From PALSA-660 sp036508875 (GTDB lineage: Bacteria > Actinomycetota > Coriobacteriia > Anaerosomatales > PALSA-660): a stretch of 32,005 nt of DNA. The translations under genes and the position numbers were made by a program. Location of the stretch: assembly GCA_036508875.1 (NCBI GenBank), contig DATCGP010000047.1, positions 1 to 32,005 of the forward strand, in the 5' to 3' direction. Below are positions 16,177 to 24,405 of the stretch, one piece after another; within the stretch, counting starts at the first letter, position 1; each line of letters begins with the position of its first letter. Below the pieces are notes generated by a model. That model saw only the letters and a list, made by a program, of their open reading frames with translations, made no database searches and was not told the origin of the DNA.

Positions 16177-17772
16177 ATGCCCGTGGACGCCCGCGCCCGT
16201 CTCGTTGAAATGGGCGCCGTCGAGCGCCTCGCCGCGCGCGACGCGATGCTCTTCGCCGACCCGGCCATTGCAGCTACGCGGCTCGGGTGGGTGGGGCTTC
16301 CCGCAGCAGCGCTGGTTGAGGCGCCGAGCCTGGCAGCACTTGCCACGGCGCTCACCGGGGGCATCACCGATGTAGTGCTCCTCGGGATGGGCGGTAGCTC
16401 GCTTGCCGCGCTCGTGCTGGTGCGCTCGATGCCCGCCGAACCGGGTTCGCCGACGCTCCGTGTGCTGGATACGACCTCTCCCGGACAGACGACGGCGCTG
16501 CTCGACCGGCTGACGCCCGCCACGACGCTCGTCGTGGTCGCCAGCAAGTCGGGATCCACAGCCGAGCCGATGGCGCAGCTCGACATCTTCGGTCCGTGGC
16601 TCGAAGGCGCGCTCGGCGACGAGGCCGGTTCGCACCTGGTGGCGATCACCGATCCGGGTTCTTCGCTCGAAGCCCTCGCGCGCGAGCGCGGGTTCGCCGC
16701 GACCGTGTTCTCCGATCCTGACGTCGGCGGCCGCTACTCGGCGCTGACCGCGTTCGGGATGCTACCGGCCGCGCTCACCGGACTCGACATCGAGTTGCTC
16801 GCCTCTACCGCAGCGGCTTTCGAGGGCTCCTGCCGCAACCCGCCTGAGAGCAACCCCGCGCTCGCCCTCGCCACGTGGATGGCGGACGCCTACGCGGAGG
16901 GCCGCGACAAGCTCACCCTGGTCTGCTCGCCCTCTCTCGCGTCGTTCGGGATGTGGGTCGAGCAACTCGTCGCGGAGTCCACCGGCAAGGACGGCGCGGG
17001 CATACTCCCCGTCATCGAGGAGTCCCCGGGCCTCGCTGCGGCGCATGGCCCGGACCGCATGACCTTCCTGCTGCGTGAAGACGGCGACGAGACGCTCGCT
17101 GCCCTGCACGCCTCCCTGCCCGAGGGCGAACCGCTCTTCGAGGTCGTCGTGGACGATGCGGCCTCGCTCGCCGCGGAGTTCGTGCACTTGGAGTGGGCGG
17201 TGGCGCTGTTCTCAGCGCTCGAAGGGATCGAGCCGTTCGACCAACCCGACGTGGAATCGGCGAAGGCCGCCACCCGCGCGCTGCTCGCCGGCAAGTCGGA
17301 GGCGGCGGACCTGACGGCGCTCTCGACCGCAGACCTTACCGGCGGCGACCTGCCCGCGCGCGTGCGGGCGCTCGTGCGCGGGGCGCGAGACGGCGGCTAC
17401 ATCGCCGTTCTCGCGTACCTTACCGAGGACGAGACGGTCCTGGCGCCACTGCGCGACGCCTGCGCGCGGCTCGCCGAGGCAACGCGGATGCCGGTCACGC
17501 TGCAGCTCGGGCCGCGGTACCTGCACTCCACCGGTCAGTACTTCAAGGGCGGACCGCGCACGGGCTCGTTCCTGATCGTGACGGCGGATCACTGCGGGTC
17601 GCTCGCGGGACCGCTGGCGTCACTCGCACGGCTCAATGAGGCGCAGGCGGCCGGCGACGCGACCGCGCTGCTCGCGTGCGGATGCCCGGTTCTGACGGTC
17701 GCGCTCGCGGGCGAGACCGCCGCGGACAGCGCTCCGCTGCTCGACGCGCTGGACAAGGCCGCACTGGACTAG
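16177..17772 (+). CDS. pgi: Glucose-6-phosphate isomerase
   Basis: This enzyme interconverts glucose-6-phosphate and fructose-6-phosphate in the cytoplasm. The SIS-fold motifs are LLGMGGSSLAALVL, VVASKSGSTAEP and FVHLEWAV. The segment WVEQLVAESTGKDGAG resembles the PGI signature. The C-terminal PRYLHSTGQYFKGGPRTGS matches the form found as the second half of transaldolase-PGI fusions, here standing alone at 531 residues. The ATG at 16177 has GAGGAGG 7 bases upstream, so I prefer it over the GTG 45 bases earlier. It converges with the YfcE-like gene, with only 23 bases between stops and no clear hairpin. Confidence 0.9.
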   Translation: MPVDARARLVEMGAVERLAARDAMLFADPAIAATRLGWVGLPAAALVEAPSLAALATALTGGITDVVLLGMGGSSLAALVLVRSMPAEPGSPTLRVLDTTSPGQTTALLDRLTPATTLVVVASKSGSTAEPMAQLDIFGPWLEGALGDEAGSHLVAITDPGSSLEALARERGFAATVFSDPDVGGRYSALTAFGMLPAALTGLDIELLASTAAAFEGSCRNPPESNPALALATWMADAYAEGRDKLTLVCSPSLASFGMWVEQLVAESTGKDGAGILPVIEESPGLAAAHGPDRMTFLLREDGDETLAALHASLPEGEPLFEVVVDDAASLAAEFVHLEWAVALFSALEGIEPFDQPDVESAKAATRALLAGKSEAADLTALSTADLTGGDLPARVRALVRGARDGGYIAVLAYLTEDETVLAPLRDACARLAEATRMPVTLQLGPRYLHSTGQYFKGGPRTGSFLIVTADHCGSLAGPLASLARLNEAQAAGDATALLACGCPVLTVALAGETAADSAPLLDALDKAALD

Positions 17773-17795
17773 ACCCGGGCGTGCGGGGCGGTGCG

Positions 17796-18284
17796 CTACC
17801 CCAGTTGCACGATCTCCGCGCTCACGGCGCCGTCCGACGCAACGGTGATGGTGGCGATCGACGGCTTCTGGCCCTCGCGCGGGAACGCGGGACTGCCGGG
17901 GTTCACCCATAGGACGCCGTCTCGCTCCCCGATCGCGGCCACGTGAGAGTGCCCGGTGATCGCGACCCGGGCACCGGCGGTCACCGGGTCGAGCGAGCCC
18001 GCGAGGTCCCGTTCTTTGTGCGCGATCACGAAGCGCGCGCCCCCCAGGACCGTGTTCACGGCGATCGGGAACGTCGACGCCACCCCGATGTCGCAGTTGC
18101 CGCAGACCGCGGTCACCGGGGCGATCGCTTCCAGGAGTTCCAGCGCGTAGCCGGAGCCGACGTCGCCGGCGTGCACGATGGCGTCGACACCTTCGAACGC
18201 GGCGGTCACCGCGTCAGGCACCTCGCCGTGCGTGTCCGAGACCACGCCTATGCGGAACGGCGCCGCAGCGGTCTCGTCGCTCAC
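17796..18284 (-). CDS. YfcE/MJ0936-type metallophosphoesterase
   Basis: This calcineurin-like phosphoesterase has 162 residues. The metal-site motifs of the small YfcE/MJ0936 class are complete: SDTHG, HAGDVG, GNCD, IAHKE and TGHSHVA, with NPGS near the end. Relatives hydrolyse phosphodiesters in vitro; the natural substrate is usually unknown. The GTG start overlaps the stop of the LytTR regulator gene (GTGA), so it is the last gene of the six-gene minus-strand unit. It is soluble, with no signal peptide. Confidence 0.9.
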   Translation of the reverse strand: MSDETAAAPFRIGVVSDTHGEVPDAVTAAFEGVDAIVHAGDVGSGYALELLEAIAPVTAVCGNCDIGVASTFPIAVNTVLGGARFVIAHKERDLAGSLDPVTAGARVAITGHSHVAAIGERDGVLWVNPGSPAFPREGQKPSIATITVASDGAVSAEIVQLG

Positions 18285-18997
18285 AGTCCCAACGCCTTCT
18301 TCAGCGAAGGCACGCGCCTGCGCGAGACCGGTACCTGGCTCGCGGCCTTATCCTTCATCGTGAGGAGGAGCGTGCCTCCATACATCGGTACGACCTCCTT
18401 GACCTTCTCCAGGTTGACCACGAACCGCCGGTGCACGCGGAAGAAGCCGCGCGGCTCGAGCTTGCGCTCGAGGTCCTGCAGCGACATCGTCGAGAGGTAG
18501 CGCTCGCCGTCGGTGTAGAGGTAGCTGTAATCGTCCTTGGCCATGATGTGGAAGATCTCGCCCACACTCAGCAGCAGCTTCTTGCCGGCCTTCTCCACCG
18601 GTACGCGCTCGACACGCGCGGTGCCCGCCACCGGTGTCTGCGGTGATAGCCGCTCGATCGCGCGACGCAGCCGTGCGACCTCCACCGGCTTGACGAGGTA
18701 GTCCGCCGCCTCGACCTCGAACGCTTGGACCGCGTGCTCTGAATAGGCGGTGACGAAGATGATCGCGGGAGGCCGCTCGAGCTCTCCGAGCGCCGCCGCA
18801 AGGCGCATGCCGGAAAGCCCGGGCATCTCGATGTCGAGGAAGACCACGTCGTAGGGGATCGCACGGATGAGCTGAATCGCCTCGGCGGCGTTGCCCGCCT
18901 CGCCGATGACCTCGATGCCGCCGGCCTCGGCCAGCAGGAAGCGAAGCTCGCTGCGGGAGGGAGCCTCGTCATCGACGACGAGCGCCTTGAGCGTCAT
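18281..18997 (-). CDS. LytTR-family response regulator
   Basis: This regulator has 238 residues. The N-terminal receiver domain has the acidic pocket Asp9/Asp10, the phospho-acceptor Asp55 (FLDIEMPG) and the conserved lysine in YLVKPVE. The C-terminal LytTR DNA-binding domain (about 135-238) includes IMAKDDYSYLYTDG, FFRVHRRFVVNLEKV and VPVSRRR. The ATG overlaps the stop of the kinase gene (ATGA); a longer in-frame start would lie inside the kinase gene and is unlikely. It pairs with the upstream LytS-like kinase. LytTR proteins bind paired 9-bp repeats; the targets are unknown here. Confidence 0.93.
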   Translation of the reverse strand: MTLKALVVDDEAPSRSELRFLLAEAGGIEVIGEAGNAAEAIQLIRAIPYDVVFLDIEMPGLSGMRLAAALGELERPPAIIFVTAYSEHAVQAFEVEAADYLVKPVEVARLRRAIERLSPQTPVAGTARVERVPVEKAGKKLLLSVGEIFHIMAKDDYSYLYTDGERYLSTMSLQDLERKLEPRGFFRVHRRFVVNLEKVKEVVPMYGGTLLLTMKDKAASQVPVSRRRVPSLKKALGL

Positions 18998-20292
18998 GCC
19001 GTCGTCTCCGGAGTAGCCATGCATGCGAGCGTGAACGTCACCTTTGTGCCCTGCCCCTCGGTGCTCTGGACGTCGAGTCCGCTCTCCGGTCCGAAGTGGC
19101 CCTTCAATCTATCGTCCACGTTCTTGAGCGCGATGCCAAGCCCGCGCCCGAACCCGATATCCAGGACCCGCGGCAGATCGGCCGCCGGGATACCTCTGCC
19201 GTCGTCCGCGACCTCGATCAGGACCGCCTCGTCGCGACTGTGAGCGGTGAGCTTGATGTGCAGCGGCCCGGACGGACGGATGCCGTGCTGCACCGCGTTC
19301 TCGACGATCGGCTGGAGCACGAAGGCCGGCACAAGCAGTGAGTCGAGACTCGCGGGCACGTCCTCCGAGAAGCGGACCCGCTCTTCGCCGAACCGGGCCC
19401 GCTCGAACACGAGGTACCGCCGCACGTAGTCGAGCTCCTGGGACAGCGGTATCAGCTCGTCGCTGTTCTCCAGCGTGCGGCGGTAGAACGTCGCGAACTC
19501 GCGCAACAGCTCTCGGGCGCGCGGGGGGTCGGTGCGGATGAGGCTGGCGATCGTGTTGATCGTGTTGAACAGGAAGTGCGGGTTGATCTGGCTCTGGAGT
19601 GCCTTGAGCTCCATGCGGCACGCCAGCTCGGTCTGGCGCTCCAGCTCCGACAGCTCCAGTTGGGTGGACAGCAGGCGCGCGAGGCCGTCCACCATCGTGA
19701 CCTGCGTCTCGTTCAGGAGTCGCGGTGTCGCGTAGTAGAACTTCAGGGTCCCGACCGGGGCCCCGCGCACCTCGAGCGGCACCACGATCGCGGCGCGCAG
19801 CGGGCAATCGCGCTTCGGGCAGCCGATCTCCTCGCGGGTGACGAGCACCCGGTGCTCGCCGGTCTCGAGGACCTCGACCGTGGCGCGCGTGATGATCGGC
19901 CCGCCCACGGTGTGGTGGTCCTCCCCCTCGCCGGCGAAGCCCAGGACCGTGTCCCGGTCGGTGATCGCCACGGCATCGGCCTCGGTGCGTTGCAGCGTGA
20001 GCCGGCACACCTCCTGCGCGGTCACAGGTGTCAGGCCCTGACGCATGTAGGACAGCGACACGTTCGCGATGTCGAGGATGCGCTGCGACTGGACCGCGCG
20101 CAGGTGGTCCGGCCGCGACGCCATCCGGTTCCAGAGCGCGGCCACCGCGGCGGCTGCCAGCAGCGCGCCGGCGATGATGAGCGATGTCTCCGAAGCGCCG
20201 AACAACGGGGCGATCACCACGTAGCCGCCGAGCGCGAACACGGCCGACATGGCAGCCCAGTCCAGTATCAGTCGACGTTGCACCTGTCTCAC
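18994..20292 (-). CDS. LytS-like sensor histidine kinase
   Basis: This membrane sensor kinase has 432 residues. Two hydrophobic helices near the N terminus (about residues 10-55) replace the larger 5TM domain of classical LytS. A GAF domain follows (about 75-215), holding two cysteines in IGCPKRDCPL that could bind metal or sense redox state. The kinase core begins with the phospho-acceptor His239 in QINPHFLFN. The ATPase domain has the N box FVLQPIVENAVQHG and the G box ADDGRGIP with GRGLGIALKNV. The GTG start overlaps the GNAT gene stop (GTGA), with GAAGGA upstream. It signals to the LytTR regulator encoded next. The stimulus is unknown. Confidence 0.93.
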   Translation of the reverse strand: MRQVQRRLILDWAAMSAVFALGGYVVIAPLFGASETSLIIAGALLAAAAVAALWNRMASRPDHLRAVQSQRILDIANVSLSYMRQGLTPVTAQEVCRLTLQRTEADAVAITDRDTVLGFAGEGEDHHTVGGPIITRATVEVLETGEHRVLVTREEIGCPKRDCPLRAAIVVPLEVRGAPVGTLKFYYATPRLLNETQVTMVDGLARLLSTQLELSELERQTELACRMELKALQSQINPHFLFNTINTIASLIRTDPPRARELLREFATFYRRTLENSDELIPLSQELDYVRRYLVFERARFGEERVRFSEDVPASLDSLLVPAFVLQPIVENAVQHGIRPSGPLHIKLTAHSRDEAVLIEVADDGRGIPAADLPRVLDIGFGRGLGIALKNVDDRLKGHFGPESGLDVQSTEGQGTKVTFTLACMATPETTA

Positions 20293-21164
20293 CGTCCTTC
20301 GCCGGTCTCGCGCGTCAGACCCGACGACGCACACGCGACGAGCACGTCGCCGGTCTCCGCGAACCCCATGCCCCTGTACAGCGACCGCGATGCCGTGTTG
20401 GCCTCGTGGGTCGATAGTAGCGCGCTTCGCACACCCTGACCGACCAGCCAGTCGACGGCCTCTTCCGCCAGCGCCCGGCCTATCCCGCGGCGTCTGAGGT
20501 CAGGGGCGACGGCGAGCCGCCCGAGACTGCCGTCCCCCGAGCGAGAGGTCGCCAGGGTGTATCCGACGATGCGCCCGTCGATCGTTCCCACCGCCAGCCG
20601 TCCGATGCGCGCGAACCGTTCGAGCCCGGTGCGGTGGTAGCGCCAGAACGGCTCGAAACAGTCCTGGTCGATCCCCAGGATCGCTCCGAGGTCAGCGAGA
20701 CCCGCCTCGCGCACTGCCAGCCCGGGCACCCGGGTGGTCCCGCCGATCGCGTCAACGCCGTCCCCATCCGCGCGTGCGCGCGCACGCAGGTCGAGCCGCA
20801 TCACGACGACACGCTCGACGACCCTGAGACCGGCGTCCAGGTACGGGCCGCATGCGGGCTCGGGCACGAGCGGACCGAGAAGGCGCCCGAACCCCTGCGC
20901 GCGTGCGACTTCGAGCAGGTCGGTGACGATCAGCGGAACTCGACGCGGAGAGCACCATAGGCCGAGCACTGCACAGTAGTCGAGATGCTCTCGCCACCTC
21001 GCCAGCAGGGCCGCCTCGCCCTTCTCCGTGACCCGCACCCGCCAGGGTTCCGACCCGGAGATGGCGACGAGCTCGGCGCGGTCCTCGACCAGCTGGGCCC
21101 GAACAGCCGGCCCGGCGATCCAAGCGAGCTCCCGGAGTGTGGCCGGGCGCGTGAGGCCGCTCAC
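20289..21164 (-). CDS. GNAT-family N-acetyltransferase
   Basis: This protein of 291 residues has its recognisable GNAT domain in the C-terminal half (about 150-280): LGRLAVAPDLRRRGIGRALAEE is the acetyl-CoA-binding loop, followed by NTASRSLYRGMGF. The N-terminal 140 residues resemble a degenerate GNAT-like or substrate-binding part (RVTEKGEAALLARWREHL); I cannot name it. The GTG start overlaps the TauE gene stop and its stop overlaps the kinase start. The substrate is unknown; RimI-like protein N-acetylation is one possibility among several. Confidence 0.85.
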   Translation of the reverse strand: MSGLTRPATLRELAWIAGPAVRAQLVEDRAELVAISGSEPWRVRVTEKGEAALLARWREHLDYCAVLGLWCSPRRVPLIVTDLLEVARAQGFGRLLGPLVPEPACGPYLDAGLRVVERVVVMRLDLRARARADGDGVDAIGGTTRVPGLAVREAGLADLGAILGIDQDCFEPFWRYHRTGLERFARIGRLAVGTIDGRIVGYTLATSRSGDGSLGRLAVAPDLRRRGIGRALAEEAVDWLVGQGVRSALLSTHEANTASRSLYRGMGFAETGDVLVACASSGLTRETGEGR

Positions 21165-21979
21165 AGGTGCAGGCCGCCGATCTCGCTGACAGCGAGCCAC
21201 ACGCCGACGGCGGCGAGAAGGATCGCGAACGACAGGCGCACCGCGCGGTCGGAAGCGCGGTCGGTGAGACGTGCGCCGATCACGGCGCCCGGGACGACCC
21301 CGAGCGCCAGCATCAGCGCGAGCGGCCAGTCGATGTGTCCCAACATGCTGTGCGCGATCGTTCCGGGGATGGCGAGCACCGCCACGGTCACCAGACTGGT
21401 CCCGATGGCACGCTTCACCGGCATCCCGAGGTAGCGGGTCAGCCCGGGCACGATCACGAAACCTCCGCCGAGGCCGAGGAATCCTGAGTAGAAGCCGGCC
21501 AGTGCGCCGATGAGTACGAGTCCCAGCGTCCGCCGTTTCTCCGGGCGTCCGCCGTCGAGCCCGGGCAGCACGCCCTCGTCACTCTCGCTCTCCCCGACCG
21601 CCGCCTCCGCCCGCACCGCGGTCCGGTGTTGCATCAGCATGTCGGCCGATGCCCACGCGATGAGCGCCGCGGTCGCGAGCAGGACCACCGTGCCGCCCAC
21701 GAACTGCGACAGCATGGCGCCGGCCACCGAACCGATCGAGCCGATGAGTCCCATCGTGATCCCGGCTCGCACATCGGCAGAACCGCGCTTCCAGTAGGTC
21801 ACCGCTCCGGTGAGCGCGCCCGGCAAGATGACCGGAAGCGGGGTGCCGACCGCGATCAGCGCGGGGTAGCCGAGAAGGAGCCGGATGGCGGGCGTCGTGA
21901 TGAGTCCGCCACCGACCCCGAACGCGCCGGAGAGCACGCCACTGAAGAGCCCGACGGCGAACTTCGCAACGCCGTCCAC
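21161..21979 (-). CDS. TauE/SafE-family membrane permease
   Basis: This integral membrane protein of 272 residues has about eight helices in two repeats, each opening with a glycine-rich motif: SGAFGVGGGLITTPA near residue 17 and SGFLGLGGGFVIVPG near residue 170. This is the TauE/SafE (DUF81) signature, a family that exports sulfur-containing organic anions such as sulfite or sulfoacetate. A polar cytoplasmic loop (about 122-152) divides the halves. It starts 9 bases after the glycosyltransferase stop with a GTG and a weak ribosome binding site. The substrate cannot be told from sequence. Confidence 0.9.
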   Translation of the reverse strand: MDGVAKFAVGLFSGVLSGAFGVGGGLITTPAIRLLLGYPALIAVGTPLPVILPGALTGAVTYWKRGSADVRAGITMGLIGSIGSVAGAMLSQFVGGTVVLLATAALIAWASADMLMQHRTAVRAEAAVGESESDEGVLPGLDGGRPEKRRTLGLVLIGALAGFYSGFLGLGGGFVIVPGLTRYLGMPVKRAIGTSLVTVAVLAIPGTIAHSMLGHIDWPLALMLALGVVPGAVIGARLTDRASDRAVRLSFAILLAAVGVWLAVSEIGGLHL

Positions 21980-21988
21980 CGGGTGCGC

Positions 21989-23230
21989 CTACCGGCTGGG
22001 GATGACGGGGAAGCGGCCGGTGATCGCGGTGCGGTCGATCTGGCGTTCACCGGAGAACAGGCTGCCGAGCGCCACGTCCTCCCACAGGCGCTCCATGAGC
22101 TGCGGCCAGCGCCGCTGGAACGCGAAGTAGTTGTCGCAGTTGCGGCGCGCGTAACTCGCAGCATCCGTGAAGGCCGCCTTGGCGATCGCGAGGTTCGCTC
22201 CCGGCTCACGTCCCGATAGCGCGCGCAGCAGCGCAGTCAGGGAGGCCCGCCACGCCGCGGTGTGTCCGACGAACTCGCCGGGGTAGGGCCTGAGCGACTG
22301 GGAGGTGACACGCCGCAGGTCGATCTGCGACTTCGCGAACTCCAGCTTGCGGTGCTCGTAGATGAACCGGTAGACGTCCTGCCTGAAGCGCAGCGCCGGG
22401 CTGGGGACCGTGGGCGGCTTGTGCATGACGCTCCACGCGCCGTCCAGGAACACGTCCCCGCCGTGCATGCGGGCGTTGATCACGTAGTCGATGTCCTCGC
22501 CGCGGAACACCCATGGGTCGAACGAGACGTTGCAGTACATGTCACGGTGCAGCGACATGCAGCCACCGAACGCGAACGTCGAAGGCTTCACCCTGGGAGG
22601 GGCGTCCACCGCACCCATCGCCCTGTTGTACTCGTCGGTCTCGCGCCACAGCGCGTCGGTCCACGGGGCGTCGTCCTTGATGTGATGGCCGCCGGTCTCG
22701 TCGACGTAGTAGCCGGTCTTGGCGAAGACGATCTTGGCATCGGGGGTCTTCATTCCGAGGCCCTCCACGCCCGTCACGAGGAACTCGGCGTCGGTGATGA
22801 CCTCGTCGTCGTCGACGAACACGACGATCTCCTGTCCGAGCGTGGCGGCCACGATCAGCCCCGTGTTGCGCACCGCGCCGTAGCCGGTGAGGCTCACGCC
22901 CGACACCATGTCGGAGAACTCCAGCTGCTCGAGGCGCCGGTGGAGCGATCCGAGCTCCGCCGGCCCGAAGACGAGCGCGTCGATTCCCGGGAAGTCTTCG
23001 ACGATCTCGCGCACGCGATCCTCGGCCTCGTGCTCGATCGAGGCGTCGGTCGCGGCGACGAGCACGACGACCTTACCCAGGCCGCGGACGCCCTCGAGGG
23101 AACGCAGGCAGGCCGGGAGCGGGCTCTCGCCATCGATCGGCGTGGGGTGGTCGTACACGTTGATGAGACGGTCGCTGGACCGGCCACCGCGGCGGGTCCA
23201 GAAGGTCGGGATGACGACACAGGTTGCCAT
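21989..23230 (-). CDS. Glycosyltransferase (family 2-like)
   Basis: This protein of 413 residues has a GT-A-type fold. It begins CVVIPTFWTRRGG, and the metal-binding DxD-type motif is VVFVDDDEV (about residues 135-143). Further landmarks are TFAFGGCMSLHR and FRGEDIDYVINARMHG, where the acidic ED may be the catalytic-site motif. A helical C-terminal domain of about 130 residues follows. It is predicted to be soluble or membrane-associated. The ATG has AAGAGA upstream. It is the first gene of the six-gene unit. The sugar donor and acceptor are unknown; it could act in a compatible-solute, polysaccharide or glycolipid pathway. Confidence 0.82.
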   Translation of the reverse strand: MATCVVIPTFWTRRGGRSSDRLINVYDHPTPIDGESPLPACLRSLEGVRGLGKVVVLVAATDASIEHEAEDRVREIVEDFPGIDALVFGPAELGSLHRRLEQLEFSDMVSGVSLTGYGAVRNTGLIVAATLGQEIVVFVDDDEVITDAEFLVTGVEGLGMKTPDAKIVFAKTGYYVDETGGHHIKDDAPWTDALWRETDEYNRAMGAVDAPPRVKPSTFAFGGCMSLHRDMYCNVSFDPWVFRGEDIDYVINARMHGGDVFLDGAWSVMHKPPTVPSPALRFRQDVYRFIYEHRKLEFAKSQIDLRRVTSQSLRPYPGEFVGHTAAWRASLTALLRALSGREPGANLAIAKAAFTDAASYARRNCDNYFAFQRRWPQLMERLWEDVALGSLFSGERQIDRTAITGRFPVIPSR

Positions 23231-23323
23231 GTGGGTCTCTTCATCATGTGAGGCGCGGCGGGTCGCGTCTTCTGAGCGTGGCGCTCGGTTCGCGAAGCGG
23301 CCGTGTGTGCGACCGCGCCTGCG

Positions 23324-23329
23324 ATTGTA
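23324..23329 (-). promoter_or_regulatory. Putative -10 element for the glycosyltransferase operon
   Basis: TACAAT on the minus strand lies in the 144-base gap between amrS and the glycosyltransferase gene, about 94 bases before the ATG. No -35 at 16-18 bases is convincing. The leader would contain a small hairpin (GAGCG/CGCTC, 23274-23286). The rest of the gap holds nothing I can identify. Confidence 0.4.
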
Positions 23330-23374
23330 CCGCTGTGGGGAACGCTATGCGCGAACCGCGCCCCTCCGACCTCG

Positions 23375-24391
23375 CTACCTCGATACGATGCCGCTGGCGC
23401 GCCCGCAGGCGGGGCACGCACCGTCGACGGTGTGGTCAGACACCACGGCGAAGCCTTCGCGCCGCACGAGGAGCTCGCCGCACCCCGGACACGCGGTGTC
23501 CTCGCCTCCCGGCTCGGAGACGTTGCCCAGATAGACGTGCAGCAGCCCGGCCTCGTAGCCGATCTCCCTTGCGCGTCGCAGGGTGGCCAACGGTGTCGGA
23601 TCGAGATGGGAGAAGTCTAGGTACGGGAAGAAGCGCGTGATGTGCCAGGGTGTCTCGGGGCCGAGATCGGTCGCGATCCACTTCGCCAGGACCTTCAATT
23701 GCGCTTCGTCGTCGTTGATCGTGGGCACGACGTTGGTCACCACTTCGACGTGCATGCCGTGGACGTGTTTCGCGCGCTCGGCCGCGCGCAGGACCGGCGC
23801 AACGCTCGGTACGCGACAGAGGGTGCGGTACGCCTCGTCGGTCATCCCCTTGACGTCGACCCGCCACACGTCGATCGCCCCTGCCAGGTAGTCGAGCCCC
23901 TCCGTGGTGATGTATCCGTTCGTGACCATCACAGTGAACAGGCCACGCTCGTGGGCGAGTACGGCGCTGTCGCGTACGTACTCGGCCTGGATCACCGGCT
24001 CGTTGTAAGTGAACGCGATCCCCTGGCAGCCCTCGTGCAGGGCGTGCGCCACCACCTCTGCGGGCGGAAGGTCGCGCAGGATGCCGCTGTCGACGGTGGC
24101 GCGGCTGATCTGCCAGTTCTGGCAGTGGCCGCACTTCATCGTGCAGCCGACCGATCCGATCGAGAAGACGAGCGTGCCCGGCCGGTAGTGGAAGACCGGC
24201 TTCTTCTCGATGGGGTCGACAGCTACGGAGGACACGCGCCCGTAGGTGAGCGCCACGAGCGTACCGTCCTCGTTGCGCCTCACTCCGCACACTCCGACAG
24301 CACCGGGACGGATGCGGCAGGCGTGCGGGCACAAGTCGCACCGGATGACGTCACCGTCGACATGCCACAGGTCCGCGATGTGTCTTTCCAC
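23375..24391 (-). CDS. amrS: AmmeMemoRadiSam system radical SAM enzyme
   Basis: This radical SAM protein has 338 residues, the usual size for the AmrS family. The N-terminal cysteine module is CDLCPHACRIRPGAVGVCGVR. The radical SAM [4Fe-4S] motif is Cys83-x3-Cys87-x2-Cys90 (CTMKCGHC), followed by QNWQIS and FTYNEP. The C terminus carries a rubredoxin-like zinc ribbon (CPGCGE and CPACGR). AmrS usually occurs with AMMECR1-like and Memo-like proteins; neither is in this window. The GTG start has AGGAGGGG about 10 bases upstream; longer forms would run into the GGDEF fusion gene, whose stop is 14 bases away. The reaction is not known to me from sequence; pyruvate formate-lyase-activating enzyme is the usual mis-annotation. 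Confidence 0.9.
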   Translation of the reverse strand: MERHIADLWHVDGDVIRCDLCPHACRIRPGAVGVCGVRRNEDGTLVALTYGRVSSVAVDPIEKKPVFHYRPGTLVFSIGSVGCTMKCGHCQNWQISRATVDSGILRDLPPAEVVAHALHEGCQGIAFTYNEPVIQAEYVRDSAVLAHERGLFTVMVTNGYITTEGLDYLAGAIDVWRVDVKGMTDEAYRTLCRVPSVAPVLRAAERAKHVHGMHVEVVTNVVPTINDDEAQLKVLAKWIATDLGPETPWHITRFFPYLDFSHLDPTPLATLRRAREIGYEAGLLHVYLGNVSEPGGEDTACPGCGELLVRREGFAVVSDHTVDGACPACGRASGIVSR

Positions 24392-24405
24392 GATGGTCTC
24401 CCCTC

